Source: Gp7-AA6 sp036001245 (GTDB lineage Bacteria; Acidobacteriota; Thermoanaerobaculia; UBA5066; Gp7-AA6). Taken from it: DNA of 64,000 bases. Positions 60,861-64,000 of this stretch are shown here, in pieces; the stretch's first letter is position 1, and the number at the start of each line of letters is the position of its first letter. The translations under genes were made by a program, and so were the position numbers. Location of the stretch: positions 62,001-126,000 of the forward strand of contig DASYUL010000049.1 of assembly GCA_036001245.1 (NCBI GenBank), in the 5' to 3' direction. The notes under the pieces are model-generated. The model was not told where the DNA came from and searched no databases. It saw only the letters and a program-made list of their open reading frames with translations.

Positions 60861-60866
60861 TAGATT
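60861..60866 (+). promoter_or_regulatory. -10 element before truA
   Basis: TAGATT six bases before GTG 60873, again leaderless in appearance. Confidence 0.45.
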
Positions 60867-60872
60867 TCCCGG

Positions 60873-61604
60873 GTGCCGACGTGGAAGCTCACCCTCGAGT
60901 ACGAAGGAACGCGGTACCGCGGGTGGCAGGCGCAGAAAAACACGGACCGCACCGTTGCCGGCGTTCTGCTGCGCGCCGCGCGTGAGCTTCTCGGCCCCGA
61001 CGCGACGGTCGGCGGCGCCGGGCGCACGGACGCCGGCGTGCATGCTCTGGCGCAGGTCGCTCACCTCCGGGCCCGGCGGACGCTCGCTTCCGCCGAGATC
61101 CTTCGGGGTCTGAACGACCTCCTCCCGCACGACGTCAACCTTCTGTCCGTCGAGCCGGCGCCGCCGGGATTCCACGCCCGTCACGACGCCGCTGGCCGGA
61201 CGTACCTGTACCGGATCTCCCGGCGCCGCACGGCCTTCGACAAGCGGTCCGTGTGGTGGGTTCGCGACCGGCTGGATCCGGCGGCGATGAGCGCGGCCGC
61301 GGCGCTCTTTCGCGGCCGCCACGACTTCGCCTCGTTCTCCGAGAACGCGGAGGGACAGGAATCGACGATCGTCGTCGTCGAATCGAGCGAGGTCATCGAC
61401 CGAGGCAACGAGATCCACTTCCGCATCGAGGCCTCTCACTTCCTCTGGAAGATGGTGCGCCGGCTCGCGGGCACCCTCGTCGAGATCGGACGCGGAAACC
61501 TGTCGGTCCCCGACGTGGAGCGCCTGCTGCGAGAGAGGTCCGGCGCTCCCGCCGCATGGACTGCCCCGCCCTCCGGTCTCTTTCTGGAGAAGGTGCGCTA
61601 TTGA
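60873..61604 (+). CDS. truA: tRNA pseudouridine(38-40) synthase
   Basis: 243 residues. Isomerises uridines 38-40 in the anticodon stem-loop. Catalytic Asp in GRTDAGVHALAQVAHL (about 51). Other family segments: LEYEGTRYRGWQAQ at the N-terminus, RTYLYRI, HDFASFSENA and the C-terminal FLWKMVRRLAGTLVEIGRG. Start GTG 60873, next to TAGATT. Single gene; heptamer repeats separate it from purL. Confidence 0.95.
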   Translation: MPTWKLTLEYEGTRYRGWQAQKNTDRTVAGVLLRAARELLGPDATVGGAGRTDAGVHALAQVAHLRARRTLASAEILRGLNDLLPHDVNLLSVEPAPPGFHARHDAAGRTYLYRISRRRTAFDKRSVWWVRDRLDPAAMSAAAALFRGRHDFASFSENAEGQESTIVVVESSEVIDRGNEIHFRIEASHFLWKMVRRLAGTLVEIGRGNLSVPDVERLLRERSGAPAAWTAPPSGLFLEKVRY

Positions 61605-61611
61605 GAGAGTC

Positions 61612-61638
61612 GAGCTGACAGCTGAGAGCTGACAGCTT
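61612..61638. repeat. Four heptamer units (GAGCTGA/CAGCTGA)
   Basis: GAGCTGA, CAGCTGA, GAGCTGA, CAGCT in tandem, filling nearly all of the space between the truA and purL stop codons. Confidence 0.85.
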
Positions 61639-63864
61639 CTAGAGAACCTCGGCCGACTCTTCCATCGAGCGCGCGAACGCCGTCGTCCAGATGTCGGAGA
61701 GCTCCGCCACCGGCTCGTCGACGAGCGCGCGGCCAGCCATCTCGATCGCCAGGCGCCCGGCGCCCACGCGGCCGATCACGTCGAGGGGGACATCGGCGGT
61801 CTCCGCCGCCGCGCGAACCGAGCTTTCGTCGCCCGGCGCGAACGTGACGAGCGCTCGGCCGGTCGTCTCGCCGAAGAGGAGCGCCGACGGTCGGACGCCT
61901 GGCTCGAGCCGCACCTCGACGCCGAGCCCGCTCGCCATCGCGCACTCGGCCAACGCGACCGCGAGGCCCCCGTCGGAGACGTCGTGCGCCGAAGCGATGC
62001 GCCGCTCGTCCGCGAGGCGTACGAGGAGCTCGACGAGCCGGCGCTCGGCTTCGAGGTCGACATCGGGACAGGGCCCGTCGTCGCGGCCGTGGATCGTCCG
62101 CAGGAACTCGGAGGCGCCGAGCTCGTCGCGGGTGCGCCCGAGAAGCGCGACGCGGTCCCCCTCGCGACGGAAAGGCATCCGGACCTGCCGGCTCACGTCT
62201 TCGAGGAGACCCACCATTCCGACGGTCGGAGTGGGCGGGATCGGACGGCCGTCGGTCTCGTTGTAGAAGGAGACGTTGCCGGAGACGACCGGCGTCGAGA
62301 GCGCGCGGCACGCGTCGGAGAGCCCGCGCACCGCCGCCTCGAACTGGCCCATGATCTCCGGCCGCTCGGGGCTCCCGAAGTTGAGACAGTCGGTGACCGC
62401 GAGCGGACGCGCTCCGGTCGCGGCGATCGAGCGCGCCGCCTCCGCCACGGCGATCGCCGCCCCGCGGTACGGATCGCACGCGCAGAAGAAGGGGTTGACG
62501 TCGCTCGTGAGCGCCATCGCCTTCGACGTGCCCTTGATCCGCAGGACCGCCGCGTCCCCGCCGGGGCGCTCGACCGTGTTCGTTCCCACCATGTGGTCGT
62601 ACTGCGTCCAGATCCAGGACTTCTGCGCGATGTTCTCGGTCGCGAGAATCTTTCGCAGGCAGGCGCCGTAGCTCGCCGGCTCGGGAAGCTCCTCCCAGCC
62701 CCGCGAGAGGACCGGAGTCGGGGGCACGCGCGGCCGGTCGTAGACCGGCGCCCGCTCCGAGAGCGGCGCCACAGGAAGGTCCGCAACGATCCGCCCGTCG
62801 AAGAACGCGACCACCCGCCCGCTGTCGGTGACGCGGCCGATCACGACCGCCTCGAGCTCCCACTTGCCGAAGACCTCGAGGACGGTGTCGAGGCGGTCCT
62901 TGCGCGCGACGAGGAGCATGCGCTCCTGCGACTCCGAAAGGAGGATCTCGTACGGCGTCATGCCGGTCTCGCGGACGGGGACCTTCGAGAGGTCGATCTC
63001 CAGGCCGCTGCCCGCGCGGCCCGCCATCTCGAAGGACGAGGACGTCAGACCCGCCGCCCCCATGTCCTGGATCCCGACGACCGCATCCAGCTCGAAGAGC
63101 TCGAGGCACGCTTCCATGAGGAGCTTCTCGGTGAACGGGTCGCCGACCTGGACGGTCGGCCGCTTCCGGCGGGTCTCGTCGCCCGCGAACTCCTCGGAGG
63201 CCATCGTCGCGCCGTGGATTCCATCGCGGCCGGTTTTCGATCCCACGTAGATCACGGGATTGCCCGCGCCCTCCGCGCGCCCGCGAAAGATCCGGTGCGA
63301 CGGGACGACGCCGACGCTCATCACGTTGACGAGGATGTTGCGGTCGTACGCCGGATGAAAAGTCGTCTCGCCGCCGACGGTCGGAATCCCCATGCAGTTG
63401 CCGTATCCCGCGATCCCTCGGACGACGCCGTCGACGAGGTGTCGCATGCGCGGCGCGTCGAGGTGTCCGAAGCGCAGCGAGTCGAGCGACGCGATCGGCC
63501 GCGCCCCCATCGTGAAGATGTCGCGCAGGATTCCGCCGACGCCGGTCGCCGCGCCCTGGTACGGCTCGATGAAAGAGGGATGGTTGTGCGACTCCATCTT
63601 GAACGCGACGGCCAGTCCGTCGCCGATGTCCACGATCCCGGCGTTTTCCCCGGGACCCTGGATGACCCGCGGCCCTGTCGTCGGAAGCTTCTTCAGGTGG
63701 ATTCGCGAGGATTTGTAGGAGCAATGCTCGCTCCACATCGCGGAGAAGACGCCGAGCTCGACCAAGTTCGGTTCGCGGCCGAGGATTTCGAGGATGCGGG
63801 CGAACTCCTCGGCCGAAAGGTTGTGTTCCGCGATGAGGTCGCGGGTGTGCGCGCCGGAGGTCAT
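61639..63864 (-). CDS. purL: Phosphoribosylformylglycinamidine synthase, large subunit (PurL)
   Basis: 741 residues, the small-type PurL that works with PurQ and PurS. ATP-dependent step converting FGAR to FGAM. Features: AMWSEHCSYKSSRIHLKKLP (N-terminal), MESHNHPSFIEPYQGAATGVGGILRD, AAGLTSSSFEMAGRAGSG, and SDGGLAVALAECAM near the end. The start ATG 63864 overlaps the purQ stop as ATGA. Convergent with truA across a heptamer repeat. Confidence 0.97.
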   Translation of the reverse strand: MTSGAHTRDLIAEHNLSAEEFARILEILGREPNLVELGVFSAMWSEHCSYKSSRIHLKKLPTTGPRVIQGPGENAGIVDIGDGLAVAFKMESHNHPSFIEPYQGAATGVGGILRDIFTMGARPIASLDSLRFGHLDAPRMRHLVDGVVRGIAGYGNCMGIPTVGGETTFHPAYDRNILVNVMSVGVVPSHRIFRGRAEGAGNPVIYVGSKTGRDGIHGATMASEEFAGDETRRKRPTVQVGDPFTEKLLMEACLELFELDAVVGIQDMGAAGLTSSSFEMAGRAGSGLEIDLSKVPVRETGMTPYEILLSESQERMLLVARKDRLDTVLEVFGKWELEAVVIGRVTDSGRVVAFFDGRIVADLPVAPLSERAPVYDRPRVPPTPVLSRGWEELPEPASYGACLRKILATENIAQKSWIWTQYDHMVGTNTVERPGGDAAVLRIKGTSKAMALTSDVNPFFCACDPYRGAAIAVAEAARSIAATGARPLAVTDCLNFGSPERPEIMGQFEAAVRGLSDACRALSTPVVSGNVSFYNETDGRPIPPTPTVGMVGLLEDVSRQVRMPFRREGDRVALLGRTRDELGASEFLRTIHGRDDGPCPDVDLEAERRLVELLVRLADERRIASAHDVSDGGLAVALAECAMASGLGVEVRLEPGVRPSALLFGETTGRALVTFAPGDESSVRAAAETADVPLDVIGRVGAGRLAIEMAGRALVDEPVAELSDIWTTAFARSMEESAEVL

Positions 63865-64000
63865 GCCGGAGCGAGCGAGGACACGGCCGACTCGAACATC
63901 CTGCGACCCACCTCGTTTCCGAGGAGGCCTTCCGCGCAGCGATCCGGGTGCGGCATCAGGCCGACGATATTCCCCTCCCGGTTGGCGATGCCGGCGATTC
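63861..64000 (-). CDS. purQ: Phosphoribosylformylglycinamidine synthase glutaminase subunit (partial)
   Basis: Only the last 46 codons are in the window, running off the right edge. They read IAGIANREGNIVGLMPHPDR, typical of the PurQ C-terminus where the catalytic His lies in GLMPHPDR. It then ends EVGRRMFESAVSSLAPA. The stop overlaps the purL start (ATGA). PurQ supplies ammonia to PurL. Confidence 0.88.
   Translation of the reverse strand, partial: IAGIANREGNIVGLMPHPDRCAEGLLGNEVGRRMFESAVSSLAPA

Overview
The window is a GC-rich bacterial chromosome segment, read here as Acidobacteriota-like (possibly Thermoanaerobaculia). That assignment is an inference. It rests on the GC-rich coding style, a large CarboxypepD_reg/TonB receptor, the adjacent DUF1800 and DUF1501 genes, a Gram-negative envelope repertoire, and many short tandem repeats between genes. 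No phage genes or CRISPR array were seen. The one clear mobile element is a REP-associated tyrosine transposase unit.

Layout. 1-3269 is a TCA block on the minus strand (mdh-sdhC-sdhA, overlapping stops and starts). 3354-9711 holds a four-helix-bundle protein, a thioesterase, a histone-H1-like polyampholyte, a DEAD-box helicase, the transposase unit and rho. 9845-14820 has an aldo/keto reductase, DUF1501, DUF1800 and the radical SAM protein AmrS. 14961-24239 runs mostly rightward: a propeller protein, a FabH-like synthase, a haem-like lipoprotein with DUF5777 and CBM9-like partners, a BoxB-like di-iron protein, MutY and a hydrolase. 24270-31667 is a signalling group and a TonB-dependent receptor. 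31738-35565 has three methyltransferases and a GT39-like enzyme. 35591-41790 is a complete rRNA operon on the minus strand (16S, tRNA-Ile, tRNA-Ala, 23S, 5S) with promoter, processing stems and terminator. 41978-43656 is purN-purM. 43694-55089 is a surface-glycan region. 55082-64000 has an aminotransferase, an amidohydrolase, purF, two BON lipoproteins, truA, purL and the end of purQ.

The most unusual content is in the rRNA operon. The 23S gene is interrupted by two related, ORF-less group I introns at positions matching E. coli 1917 and 1931. They are separated by an exon of only 14 nt, and the second intron appears to end in A instead of the canonical terminal G. One short palindrome (GGGGACC-GCAA-GGTCCC) is repeated five times in the operon: in all the spacers except between the two tRNAs, and inside the first intron.

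Other themes: purine biosynthesis genes are scattered over several loci (purN-purM, purF, purQ-purL). Several genes have a -10-like hexamer only 6-11 nt before the start codon, which suggests leaderless transcription. Seven-base tandem repeats sit at many gene junctions, and in two places they supply the coding start of a gene. TTG and GTG starts that overlap the upstream stop are frequent.
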